Translations under genes and position numbers: made by a program
Shown: positions 1 to 7,915 of the stretch, piece after piece
Layout: each line of letters opens with the position of its first letter
How positions within the stretch are numbered: position 1 is the stretch's first letter
The notes under the pieces: generated by a model
What the model was told of the DNA's origin: nothing
Databases searched by the model: none
Seen by the model: the letters and a program-made list of their open reading frames with translations, nothing else
Assembly (NCBI GenBank): GCA_963755085.1
Contig: CAVWIN010000025.1
Coordinates: 83,211 to 147,210, forward strand
DNA length: 64,000 bases
Direction: 5' to 3'
From: JACVRM01 sp963755085
Lineage (GTDB): Bacteria; Actinomycetota; Thermoleophilia; Gaiellales; Gaiellaceae

Positions 1-447
1 GGCCCGGCCACTATGCGGGGCCTGAGCACCCACGCTGTAACCGGGCGACGTCCAGCCCGCAACTGCGGACGTCGAGAGTGTGGTGAGCGGCGACCCCCGG
101 GGAATGGCGGTGCCGGCCCGCTCGCCGATCCTGTCCACCCGCGCCGTCAGGAAATACCCCCCCGCATGCGGACGCTCAATCAGACACCCCGGGTTGGTGG
201 CGGGGAGCCGTGGTCACCGCAGACACACGGCCCCCTACGTATCCATTGAGCAGCGGACCTCCACGCCCCACCCACGAAGGTCCTGATGCGGCAAGCCCTC
301 CGTAGGAAACGTGGCGGGAGAGAGGGCAAACCGGGGGAGAGGTCGGGCCGTGACGCGAACGACCCCTTCTCACCCTCGCCGGTTCCCGCGAGAGAAACCG
401 CGCAGAACGCGTCGCCGGTGCGCTGTCCGGGTGCACGCTGAAAATTC
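1..447. other. No recognisable gene
   Basis: I see no reading frame with protein-like composition on either strand here. The antisense frames that stay open are arginine-, serine- and proline-rich, as expected by chance at this GC content. The stretch precedes a decayed excisionase-like gene and may belong to the same remnant of a mobile element. Confidence 0.5.
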
Positions 448-641
448 GTGACCATGGATGACGAGCACTGGGACGAGTGCAGTTTGCTCTCGGTCGCCGA
501 CACGGCCCGCGTCTTGCATTGCAGCGAGTCGACCGTTCGGCGCGCTGTGCGAGCATCGGGTCGTGTGGGTGCGGCTTCGCCCCCACGGCCAGATCAGGAT
601 TCTGGCGGGGGTCGCTGCAACGGCTGGTCGAACTGCGCTGA
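448..641 (+). pseudogene. Decayed excisionase/MerR-type HTH gene (two frameshifts)
   Basis: From GTG 448 (or ATG 454) the first frame encodes LLSVADTARVLHCSESTVRRAV, the helix-turn-helix of excisionase-type DNA-binding proteins. The continuation expected of that family then appears in the second frame (VRLRPHGQIRI, about 579-611) and finishes in the third (RGSLQRLVELR, with TGA at 639-641). Reading the three pieces in order gives a normal excisionase of about 60 residues. This is therefore a small DNA-binding protein gene broken by two indels. Excisionases direct site-specific recombination of integrated elements, but no integrase lies beside this one. The family assignment rests on motif resemblance alone. 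Confidence 0.5.
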
Positions 642-751
642 TGGCTGCGGCGGTGGCTGCGGTGACTAGCTGGCGTAGTCCTCCACGGGCCGACGCAGTC
701 TAAGGACAGGACGGTGCCGCTCACTACGGCGATTGGAGACCTGTCCACCGC

Positions 752-757
752 TACGCT
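752..757 (+). promoter_or_regulatory. Putative -10 element of typA (leaderless)
   Basis: TACGCT lies six bases before ATG 764, with no Shine-Dalgarno between. The same TANNNT-N6-start geometry recurs at many genes in this window, so the typA mRNA probably begins at or next to the start codon. No convincing -35 is visible. Confidence 0.5.
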
Positions 758-763
758 CGCCCG

Positions 764-2608
764 ATGTCGCTGCGCACCGACATCCGCAACGTCGCCATCG
801 TGGCGCACGTCGACCATGGCAAGACGACCCTCGTCGACGCGCTGCTCTTCCAGTCGGGCGCCTTCCGCGAGAACCAGGAGGTCGCCGAGCGCATCCTCGA
901 CACGGGCGACCTCGAGCGCGAGAAGGGCATCACGATCCTCGCGAAGAACACCGCCGTCCGCTACGAGGGCACGAAGATCAACATCGTCGACACGCCCGGG
1001 CACGCCGACTTCGGCGGCGAGGTCGAGCGGGGCCTGACGATGGTCGACGGCGTGCTCCTGCTCGTCGACGCGAGCGAAGGCCCGCTGCCGCAGACCCGGT
1101 TCGTCCTGCGCAAGGCCCTCGAGGCCCGGCTGCCGGTCATCCTGGTCGTCAACAAGGTCGACCGGCCGGATGCACGGGTCGAGGAGGTGGTGAACGAGGT
1201 ATACGAGCTATTCCTCGACCTCGACGCCGACGAGAGCCAGATCGAGTTCCCGATCGTCTACTGCAATGCGCGCGCGGGGATCGCATCGCTCGAGCCGGAG
1301 CTCGGAGACACGGGCGACCTGCGCCCGCTCCTCGATCTGATCGTGGAGCACATCCCGGCCCCGTCGTACGACGACGGCCATCCGCTGCAGGCGCTCGTCA
1401 CGAACCTCGACGCCTCTCCGTACGTTGGGCGGCTCGCGCTCTGCCGGGTCCTCCAGGGGACGATCCGGCGCGGCGAGCCGGTGGCGTGGTGCCGCGCGGA
1501 CGGCGAGATCGAGCGGGCGAGGATCACCGAGCTCTACGTCACCGAGGCGCTCGACCGGGTCGAGGCCGCCGAGGCCGGGCCTGGTGAGATCATCGCCGTC
1601 GCGGGGATCGCCGAGGTTCGCATCGGCGAGACGCTCGCCGACCCCGACGATCCGCGGCCGCTGCCGACGATCACGATCGACGAGCCGTCGCTCTCGATGA
1701 CCGTCGGCCTCAACACATCGCCGCTCTCCGGCCGTGAAGGCGACAAAGTGACCGCGAGCCTGATCGAATCCCGCCTCCGCCAGGAGCTCGTCGGCAACGT
1801 CTCGCTGCGCGTGGTCCCGACCGAGCGGCCGGACACGTGGGAGGTGCAGGGCCGCGGCGAGCTACAGCTCGAGGTGCTCGTCGAGCAGATGCGCCGCGAG
1901 GGGTTCGAGCTCACCGTCGGCAAGCCACGGGTCGTGACGCGTCTGATCGACGGCACCGTCCACGAACCGATGGAGCGCGTCTCGATCGACCTGCCCGAGG
2001 AGTACGTCGGCATCGTCACCCAGCTCTTCGCGCTGCGCAAAGGCCGCACCGAGTCGCTGGTCAACCACGGCACCGGCTGGGTGCGCATGGAGGTGCTCGT
2101 GCCGGCGCGCGGCCTGATCGGCTTCCGCACGGAGTTCCTGACCGAGACCCGCGGAACGGGGATCCTCCACCACGTGTTCGAGGGCTTCGAGCCGTGGCAC
2201 GGCGAGCTGCGCACCCGTCCCACCGGCGCCTTGATCGCGGACCGCAGCGGCAAGACGAATTCGTTTGCGCTGCTGAACCTCCAGGAGCGCGGCGCGATGT
2301 TCGTCGGCCCAGGCACTGACGTCTACGAGGGGATGATCGTGGGCGAGAACGCACGCGCCGAGGACCTCGATGTCAACGCGACCAAGGAGAAGAAGCTCAC
2401 GAACATGCGCTCGTCGACCGCCGACGAGCTCGTCCGCCTGATCCCGCCGCGCGCACTGCCGCTCGACCAGGCGCTCGAGTTCATCCGCGAGGACGAATGC
2501 GTCGAGGTGACGCCCGAGAGCGTCCGGCTGCGCAAGGTGGAGCTCTCCGCCCAGAAGCGGCAGTCGGCGGCGAGCCGCAAGGCGCGCGGGCTTGCCTCAG
2601 TCCAGTGA
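764..2608 (+). CDS. typA: Ribosome-associated GTPase TypA/BipA
   Basis: This 614-residue translational GTPase acts on the ribosome in stress and low-temperature responses and in 50S assembly. The G domain is complete: AHVDHGKTT (P-loop, about residues 15-23), the switch I region EREKGITI, DTPGHADF (G3) and NKVD (G4). The domain order G, beta-barrel domain II, EF-G-like domains III and V, and a TypA-specific C-terminus matches the family's usual length of about 610. ATG 764 is chosen because it begins the conserved N-terminus and has TACGCT six bases upstream. The 3' end overlaps the convergent phosphatase gene by 12 bp. Confidence 0.96.
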   Translation: MSLRTDIRNVAIVAHVDHGKTTLVDALLFQSGAFRENQEVAERILDTGDLEREKGITILAKNTAVRYEGTKINIVDTPGHADFGGEVERGLTMVDGVLLLVDASEGPLPQTRFVLRKALEARLPVILVVNKVDRPDARVEEVVNEVYELFLDLDADESQIEFPIVYCNARAGIASLEPELGDTGDLRPLLDLIVEHIPAPSYDDGHPLQALVTNLDASPYVGRLALCRVLQGTIRRGEPVAWCRADGEIERARITELYVTEALDRVEAAEAGPGEIIAVAGIAEVRIGETLADPDDPRPLPTITIDEPSLSMTVGLNTSPLSGREGDKVTASLIESRLRQELVGNVSLRVVPTERPDTWEVQGRGELQLEVLVEQMRREGFELTVGKPRVVTRLIDGTVHEPMERVSIDLPEEYVGIVTQLFALRKGRTESLVNHGTGWVRMEVLVPARGLIGFRTEFLTETRGTGILHHVFEGFEPWHGELRTRPTGALIADRSGKTNSFALLNLQERGAMFVGPGTDVYEGMIVGENARAEDLDVNATKEKKLTNMRSSTADELVRLIPPRALPLDQALEFIREDECVEVTPESVRLRKVELSAQKRQSAASRKARGLASVQ

Positions 2609-3184
2609 CCGCACCGCGCCGTTTTCGACGCCGAGCAGAGAAACGTCGCAATTGCCGATGCTCGGCTGCTCGCGCCGGCCCTCCGGGTAGGCCAGGCCCG
2701 CGGCGTCCATGAGGATCACGCGAATCGCGCCGCCGTGGGCGACGACGAGGATGCGCTCGCCGGGATGGGCGGCGGCCAGCCTGTGGATCGCGTCGCGGAC
2801 GCGCGCGGCCAGCTCCAGGTGGTCCTCGACGTCGCCCTCGCCCTCGTTGCCGTTTCGCCAGCGCGCCCAGGCGCCGGGCCAGCGCTCCTCGAGCTCGTCG
2901 ACGGTGCGGCCCTCCCAGCTGCCGAAGTTCCGCTCGCGGAGCGCGGGGTCGACGACGACAGGGAGGTCCAGCCGGGCCGCGAGGATCTCGGCCGTCTCGC
3001 GCGCGCGGTCGAGGTCGCTGGAGTACACGGCCGCGATCGGCTCGCCGGCGAGCTCGTCCGCAAGCGCGCGTGCCTGCGCACGGCCGCGCTCGTTGAGCGA
3101 TGAGTTCGTCTGGCCCTGGATGCGCCTGTTGGCGTTCCAGTCGGTCTCGCCGTGGCGGACGAGCAGGATGGTCGTCTCGGGCAC
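2597..3184 (-). CDS. Histidine phosphatase (phosphoglycerate mutase-like)
   Basis: This is a 195-residue cytosolic histidine phosphatase. The phospho-accepting motif LVRHGETDWN lies near the N-terminus, and the second catalytic histidine is in VVAHGGAIR near residue 150. Length and the ERNFGSWEG segment resemble the CobC/GpmB-like branch, which dephosphorylates small phosphoesters. The true substrate cannot be read from sequence. A cofactor-independent mutase (gpmI) is present at 51.2 kb, so this is unlikely to be the main glycolytic mutase. The GTG start at 3184 has TACGGT six bases upstream. It is divergent from the SDR gene with only 17 bp between the two starts. Confidence 0.88.
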   Translation of the reverse strand: MPETTILLVRHGETDWNANRRIQGQTNSSLNERGRAQARALADELAGEPIAAVYSSDLDRARETAEILAARLDLPVVVDPALRERNFGSWEGRTVDELEERWPGAWARWRNGNEGEGDVEDHLELAARVRDAIHRLAAAHPGERILVVAHGGAIRVILMDAAGLAYPEGRREQPSIGNCDVSLLGVENGAVRSLD

Positions 3185-3201
3185 GGCGCTACCGTAGCCG
3201 C
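3185..3201. promoter_or_regulatory. Overlapping divergent leaderless promoters (phosphatase/SDR)
   Basis: The entire 17-bp gap between two divergent GTG starts is a near-symmetric sequence centred on GCTACCGTAGC. Read rightward it gives TACCGT (3190-3195) six bases before GTG 3202. Read leftward it gives TACGGT (3196-3191) six bases before GTG 3184. The two -10 hexamers share five base pairs, so RNA polymerase should be able to open only one direction at a time. Confidence 0.55.
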
Positions 3202-3987
3202 GTGGATCTCGGGCTCCACGACCGTGTCTGCGTCGTCACCGGCTCGACGGCCGGGATCGGCCTCGAGGTGGTGCGCCAGCTCGCGGCCGAAGGCGCGCTC
3301 GTCGCCGTCTGCGGCAGGGACCGCGAGCGCACGCAGCACGCGCGGGAGAGCACGGGCGCTGCGCTCGCCGTCGTCGCCGATCTTGCGGAGCCCGGCGCAG
3401 CCGAGCACGTCGTCCGGCACGCCGCGGACGCCCTCGGCGGCCTCGACGTGCTGGTCAACAACGTCGGCGTCGCGCGCCAGGTCGGCTTCGACGAGCTGTC
3501 TGACGCGGACTGGAACGCCATGTGGCACCTGAACGTCATGAGCTACGTGCGCGCGACCCGTGCAGCTCTCCCTCTGATGCGAGAGCGGGGCGGGGGCGCG
3601 ATCGTGAACGTGTCCTCCACGTCGGGCAAGCGGCCGTCGACCTCGATGCCGGAGTACTCCGTCGGGAAGGCGGCCATCCTGTCGCTCTCGCGGCTCGTCG
3701 CCGACACGTACGCGCGGGACGGGATCCGCTGCAATGCCGTCACGCCCGGCCCGACCGCGACAGGCGCCTGGCTCGATCCAGGCGGCCTCGCCGACCAGCA
3801 GGCGGCGCGCACCGGGAAGACGCGCGACGAGGTGCTCGCCGCGGTCGCGGGCGGCCGCCCGCTCGGCCGCCTGGCCGAGCCGGACGAGGTCGCCTCCGTC
3901 ATCACGTTCCTCTGCTCCGACCGGGCGGCGTACGTCACGGGCGCGGCGTGGAGCGTGGACGGCGGCACTGTGCCGATCATCGTCTAG
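3202..3987 (+). CDS. Short-chain dehydrogenase/reductase (SDR)
   Basis: This is a 261-residue classical SDR, an NAD(P)-dependent oxidoreductase. It has the cofactor motif TGSTAGIG near residue 12, the NNVG motif, a catalytic serine in VNVSS, and the YSVGK active-site Tyr/Lys. The C-terminal VTGAAWSVDGG segment is typical of the 3-oxoacyl-ACP reductase-like group. The substrate is unknown; similar proteins are often annotated FabG. GTG 3202 is preferred over an upstream in-frame start because it lies six bases after TACCGT and begins at the first beta-strand. Upstream extensions are arginine/serine-rich and would run into the divergent gene. Confidence 0.9.
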   Translation: MDLGLHDRVCVVTGSTAGIGLEVVRQLAAEGALVAVCGRDRERTQHARESTGAALAVVADLAEPGAAEHVVRHAADALGGLDVLVNNVGVARQVGFDELSDADWNAMWHLNVMSYVRATRAALPLMRERGGGAIVNVSSTSGKRPSTSMPEYSVGKAAILSLSRLVADTYARDGIRCNAVTPGPTATGAWLDPGGLADQQAARTGKTRDEVLAAVAGGRPLGRLAEPDEVASVITFLCSDRAAYVTGAAWSVDGGTVPIIV

Positions 3988-4008
3988 GGCGCCGAGTACG
4001 GTTCAGGG

Positions 4009-5007
4009 GTGCCGGAGCTCGCCCGAACGGTCGCCGAGGGCTTCGCGGAGCGGATCCGCGAGCAGGAGGAGACGTGGCTCTCGGCGCTCGCCGTCCGCTC
4101 GTACGAGACGCGCGGCCGGGCCGAGCCGGAGGACGAGAGCGACCTGCGCACCCCGTTCCAGCATGACCGCGACCGGATCGTCCATTCAAAGGCGTTCCGG
4201 CGGCTCAAGCACAAGACGCAGGTCTTCATCTCGCCCGAGGGCGACCACGTCCGCACGCGGCTCACGCACACGTTGGAGACGACGGGCATCGCGCGCGGCG
4301 TCGCCCGGGCGCTGCAGCTGAACGAGGATCTCGTCGAGGCGGTCGGCCTGGGCCACGACCTCGGCCACCCGCCGTTCGGCCACGCCGGCGAGGAGGCGCT
4401 CGACGCGCTCGTGCGTGAGCACTACGGCATCGGCTTCCGCCACAACGAGCACTCCCTGCGCGTCGTCGACGTGCTCGAGCGCGACGGCCGCGGCATGAAC
4501 CTCACCTGGGAGGTGCGCGACGGCATCCTCAACCACACGGGCGAGAACACGCCGGCCACGCTCGAGGGCCGCATCGTGCGCATCGTCGACCGCGTCGCCT
4601 ACATCAACCACGACATCGACGACGCCGTGCGCGGCGGGCTTCTGGCGCACGATGATCTCCCGCGCGCGGAGCTCGAGCTGCTCGGCGAAACCGGCTCGCG
4701 CCGGATCGACGCGCTCGTCCATGACCTCGTCGAGACCTCGGCTGCCGCCGGCGACATCCGGCAGAGCGACGAGATCGGCGGTGCCATGCTCGCGCTGCGC
4801 GGCTTCATGTTCGACCGCGTCTACCTTGGCCCCGGCTCGCAGGCGGAGCACGAGCGCGCCGCCGGCACCGTCGAGCGGATCTTCGAGCACCTGCGCACGC
4901 ACCCCGAGGCGCTGCCACCCGCGCCGGGTGACCTGCCCCAGCGGATCACCGACTACCTCGCCGGCATGACCGACCGGTACGCGCTGGCGTACGCGGCGGC
5001 GCTCTAG
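4009..5007 (+). CDS. dgt: dGTP triphosphohydrolase-like HD protein
   Basis: This 332-residue HD-domain protein belongs to the deoxyguanosinetriphosphate triphosphohydrolase-like family, which hydrolyses dNTPs to deoxynucleosides and triphosphate. Visible signatures are DRDRIVHSKAFRRLKHKTQV, the first metal histidine in TRLTHTLE, the HD pair in GHDLGHPPFGHAGE, HNEHS, and the late aspartate region DIDDAVRGG. GTG 4009 lies six bases after TACGGT (3997-4002). Its stop is two bases before dnaG, a pairing common in actinobacteria, so the two are probably co-transcribed and link nucleotide-pool control with replication. Confidence 0.94.
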   Translation: MPELARTVAEGFAERIREQEETWLSALAVRSYETRGRAEPEDESDLRTPFQHDRDRIVHSKAFRRLKHKTQVFISPEGDHVRTRLTHTLETTGIARGVARALQLNEDLVEAVGLGHDLGHPPFGHAGEEALDALVREHYGIGFRHNEHSLRVVDVLERDGRGMNLTWEVRDGILNHTGENTPATLEGRIVRIVDRVAYINHDIDDAVRGGLLAHDDLPRAELELLGETGSRRIDALVHDLVETSAAAGDIRQSDEIGGAMLALRGFMFDRVYLGPGSQAEHERAAGTVERIFEHLRTHPEALPPAPGDLPQRITDYLAGMTDRYALAYAAAL

Positions 5008-5009
5008 AC

Positions 5010-6677
5010 GTGGCGCGGATCAAGGACTCTTCGATCGACGCCGTCCGGGCGGCGATCGACATCGTCGACCTGATCGGAGCGCGCACGCAGCTCCGCAAGG
5101 TTGGCGGCCGGTTCCTCGGCCGGTGCCCGTTCCACGAGGAGCGCACCCCGAGCTTCAGCGTCGACCCGGCGAAGCAGGTCTACCACTGCTTCGGCTGCGG
5201 CGTGGGCGGCGATGCCGTGACGTTCGTCCGCGAGACGGAGAACCTCGACTTCATCGGTGCGATCGAGTGGCTGGCCGACCGCTTCCACGTCGAGCTCTCC
5301 TACGAGGACGAGAACCCGCAGCAGAACGCGGAACGCCGCCGCCGCGAGCGGCTGACCGCCCTCCTCGAGCAGGCGACCTCCTTTTACGAGCGCTACCTGT
5401 GGGACACGGCGGCCGGCAAGCCGGTGCGGGCGTACCTGTCCGGGCGCGGGCTCGGCGAGGAGGTCTGCCGTGAGTTTCGTCTCGGGCTCGCGCCGCGCGG
5501 GACGATGCTCGTCCCGAAGGCGCGTGGGCAGGGGTTCACGCCGCAGGAGCTGGCGGCGGCCGGCCTCTCGCGGCGCGGCGGCGACTACTTCTCGGGCCGG
5601 CTGCTCTTCCCGCTCGCCGATGCCCGCGGCCGCGTGGTCGGTTTTCAGGCACGCAAGCTCAGCGAGGACGATCCGATGCGCGCCAAGTACGTGAACTCGC
5701 CGGAGGGCGAGCTCTTCCGGAAAGGCGACCTGCTTTACGGCCTGCACGCCGCGCGCAACGCGATCGCGAAGCAGGGGCGCGCCGTCGTCGTCGAGGGCAA
5801 CACGGACGTCCTCGCGCTGCGCCAAGCCGGCGTCGAGCCGGTGGTCGCGTCGATGGGCACTGCGCTTACCGAGCGTCACGTCCGCGAGCTCGGCCGGCTG
5901 ACGCGGATCGTCTACCTCTGCTTCGACGCCGACGCCGCCGGTGAGGCCGCAACCCTGCGCGGCATGGAGCTTGCCCACCGCGAGAGCCTCGACGTGCGGG
6001 TGGTCGCGCTGCCGCCCGGCACCGACCCGGCGGACGACGCCGCCGGGTTCGACGACCGGCTGCGCCATGCCGAGCCGTACCTCCTGTACCGCGTGCGGCT
6101 GACGATCGAGCGCGCCGAGAACCGTCAGGCCGGATTCGACCAGGCCGTCGAGATGCTCGGCGGCTTCCGGGACTCGCCGGAACGGCAAGACGCGCAGCGG
6201 CTTGCCGCCGACATGCTGAACCTGCCGCCCGAGCTGCAGAGCGCGCTCGCGCCGTCCCGGGAGCGCCGGCGCGCGCCGACGGTGTCCAGGAAGATCGTGC
6301 AGGCGGGCGACCGGCTGGAGCGCATGTTCCTGGCGGTGTGCATCCTCGATCCCGAAGGGGCGGCGCCGTACGTGCGCGAGCTCACCGACGAGCACTTCGA
6401 CAGCGAGGAGCACCGTCGCCTGCGGGCGTACCTCGCGGGCGAAGGCGGTGAGGAGGAGACGGCGGCGCTCCGCGCCGAGCTCTGGGCCACCGGCGAGGCC
6501 GAGGGCCTCACGGCGGACCGGGCGGCGGGCCTGGCGCTCGAGTTGAAGGTGCGCTCCGTCGACCGGCAGATCGCCGCGCTCGAGCACAGTGAGATGACGC
6601 GCGACGAAGAGCGGCGCCACGCAGAGCTCGTGCACTTCCGCGGCGAGCTCCGCGACGCGGTCGCGGAGCGGGCATGA
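5010..6677 (+). CDS. dnaG: DNA primase
   Basis: This 555-residue primase makes RNA primers for lagging-strand synthesis. The N-terminal CHC2 zinc ribbon (CPFHEERTPSFS then HCFGCGVGGDA, about residues 38-66) is intact. The catalytic core and TOPRIM domain follow, with the acidic FDADAAGEAA motif. The usual TOPRIM sequence EGYMDV reads EGNTDV here (near residue 260), keeping the glutamate and aspartate. A short helical C-terminal part should bind the replicative helicase. The GTG start at 5010 is two bases after the dgt stop. rpoD, the common downstream partner, is not present. The next gene overlaps by 4 bp. Confidence 0.96.
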   Translation: MARIKDSSIDAVRAAIDIVDLIGARTQLRKVGGRFLGRCPFHEERTPSFSVDPAKQVYHCFGCGVGGDAVTFVRETENLDFIGAIEWLADRFHVELSYEDENPQQNAERRRRERLTALLEQATSFYERYLWDTAAGKPVRAYLSGRGLGEEVCREFRLGLAPRGTMLVPKARGQGFTPQELAAAGLSRRGGDYFSGRLLFPLADARGRVVGFQARKLSEDDPMRAKYVNSPEGELFRKGDLLYGLHAARNAIAKQGRAVVVEGNTDVLALRQAGVEPVVASMGTALTERHVRELGRLTRIVYLCFDADAAGEAATLRGMELAHRESLDVRVVALPPGTDPADDAAGFDDRLRHAEPYLLYRVRLTIERAENRQAGFDQAVEMLGGFRDSPERQDAQRLAADMLNLPPELQSALAPSRERRRAPTVSRKIVQAGDRLERMFLAVCILDPEGAAPYVRELTDEHFDSEEHRRLRAYLAGEGGEEETAALRAELWATGEAEGLTADRAAGLALELKVRSVDRQIAALEHSEMTRDEERRHAELVHFRGELRDAVAERA

Positions 6678-7081
6678 CGCGCGCCCTCGTCTGCGCGACT
6701 GCAGCCCTGTTTCTGGCGGGGCCGGCATCCGCGAGCGACGAGACCGTCCGGCAGAGCTTCCACGCGGGGCTCGTGGCGACGCATCCCGGGGAGTTCCACG
6801 CCCGCGCCCGGCTGCTCACGCGAATGTTGAAGCGGCTCCGCCACGACGATGCGAGCTCACCGTCCGGCCGCGAAGCCCGCCGGCTCGCGATCGGCGGCTA
6901 CCTCTGGGCGCTGTGGGGCCTGCGGGCGCAGATCGAGTTCGTCGACGAGGACAGCGGCCAGGTCGCCGAGGCGACGCGCGACGCCGCCCGGGCCGACCGC
7001 TGCTGGCTGCAGGCGGCGCCTCGGCTGCGCGCCGCGGGGAAGGCGCTCGGCGTGCGCGTTGGCCTCGTGAACGGCTTCTGA
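6674..7081 (+). CDS. Small secreted protein, unknown function
   Basis: This 135-residue protein has a clear Sec signal peptide (MTRALVCATAALFLAGPASAS, cleavage after ASA) followed by a mostly helical, arginine- and alanine-rich mature part of about 115 residues with one cysteine. I recognise no domain. ATGA overlap with the dnaG stop indicates translational coupling, so it is expressed with a replication gene although it should act outside the membrane. There is no transmembrane helix beyond the signal. Confidence 0.75.
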   Translation: MTRALVCATAALFLAGPASASDETVRQSFHAGLVATHPGEFHARARLLTRMLKRLRHDDASSPSGREARRLAIGGYLWALWGLRAQIEFVDEDSGQVAEATRDAARADRCWLQAAPRLRAAGKALGVRVGLVNGF

Positions 7082-7089
7082 GACCAGGC

Positions 7090-7095
7090 TACAAT
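7090..7095 (+). promoter_or_regulatory. -10 element of tRNA-Asn
   Basis: TACAAT lies 17 bases before the mature tRNA 5' end. The identical hexamer precedes the other two tRNA genes of the window, which supports it as a genuine housekeeping -10. Confidence 0.6.
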
Positions 7096-7112
7096 CCGAC
7101 GAGCCGCGCCGG

Positions 7113-7187
<75 letters not shown>

Positions 7188-7190
7188 GCG

Positions 7191-7216
7191 AAAGCCCTGC
7201 TTGCGCGGGGCTTTTT
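7191..7216 (+). terminator. Intrinsic terminator after tRNA-Asn
   Basis: AAAGCCC (7191-7197) pairs with GGGCTTT (7208-7214) and is followed by further T residues, a standard Rho-independent terminator. Confidence 0.8.
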
Positions 7217-7257
7217 GCGTTCAAGGGGACGGCGCCGCGGCGGTCGATACCAGCCGC

Positions 7258-7638
7258 ATGACCCAGCGGTTGGGCGGCACCCGCGTCATCAGCCTGCTCG
7301 TCTCGGCGGTCGTCATTGGGATGCTCCGGCAGTTCGGTGTTCTCGGGGGCGGCGGCTCCGGCGCGACCTCGCAGCCGGCGCCGCACATCACGCAGGCCGA
7401 GAACGCGACCGGCGAGGCAAACCTCACGGAGATCACGCCCGCGATCGCGGCCTTCTTCGCCGATCACGGCACCTACGAGGGCCTCGGCGACCCGGCGCAG
7501 GGGTTGCTCCACTACGACGCGAGCGCGACCGGGCTCACGGTCGTCAGCGCCGACGCGGCCTCGTACTGCATCCAGACCGGCACGCCGGTCTACAGCCTGC
7601 GCGGCCCCGGTGGCACGGCGACTCCGGGGCCTTGCTAG
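7258..7638 (+). CDS. Pilin-like single-pass membrane protein
   Basis: This 126-residue protein has an N-terminal hydrophobic helix (ISLLVSAVVIGML, about residues 9-21). The extracytoplasmic part resembles the C-terminal half of type IV pilin-like proteins common in this phylum: a helix ending PAIAAFFADHGTYEGL, then a YCIQ motif and a final GPGGT...C segment. The two cysteines (YCIQ and the C-terminal residue) probably form the pilin-type disulfide. No prepilin peptidase glycine site precedes the hydrophobic helix, so it may be a derived anchored form. ATG 7258 is chosen because the hydrophobic segment follows directly and upstream sequence belongs to the tRNA terminator. Confidence 0.6.
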   Translation: MTQRLGGTRVISLLVSAVVIGMLRQFGVLGGGGSGATSQPAPHITQAENATGEANLTEITPAIAAFFADHGTYEGLGDPAQGLLHYDASATGLTVVSADAASYCIQTGTPVYSLRGPGGTATPGPC

Positions 7639-7669
7639 CGATCCGTGAACTGCTGGCTAGAATCAAAGC

Positions 7670-7912
7670 GTGGGAGTCTTCTGGATCGCCTTGCTCGGAG
7701 TGGCGGTCGGGGTGCTCGTAGCGGCCGAGTGGCCGCACATCGCGAAGCGCCTGCCGCTCGGAGACGACGCGGGCCGGCGCCGGCGCCGCCGCAAGACCGA
7801 TCTGCGCGTCGTACGCAGCGAGCCGCTGGACGACACCGAGGACTTCGCCGCGAGCGTCGAGCGCGACCTGGCGTCGCTCCCGACGATCAAAGAGCGCGAC
7901 CGGAACCGCTAG
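7670..7912 (+). CDS. Small membrane-anchored protein, unknown function
   Basis: This 80-residue protein has one N-terminal transmembrane helix (FWIALLGVAVGVLVAAEW), a strongly basic juxtamembrane stretch (GRRRRRRKT) and an acidic cytoplasmic tail. The positive-inside rule puts the C-terminus in the cytoplasm. I recognise no family. GTG 7670 lies six bases after TAGAAT (7658-7663), which supports both the start and expression as a leaderless mRNA. It is convergent with the subtilase, with only three bases between stops. Confidence 0.65.
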   Translation: MGVFWIALLGVAVGVLVAAEWPHIAKRLPLGDDAGRRRRRRKTDLRVVRSEPLDDTEDFAASVERDLASLPTIKERDRNR

Positions 7913-7915
7913 CGC

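Noticed and set aside
2597..3184. The histidine phosphatase as the glycolytic phosphoglycerate mutase
   Set aside because: A full gpmI is encoded in the glycolytic operon, and this 195-residue form lacks the length of GpmA-type mutases.
5004..6728. 574-codon open frame antisense to dnaG
   Set aside because: Composition is arginine/alanine/leucine-rich and reverse-complement-like; dnaG on the other strand has every expected motif. Long antisense frames are normal at this GC content.
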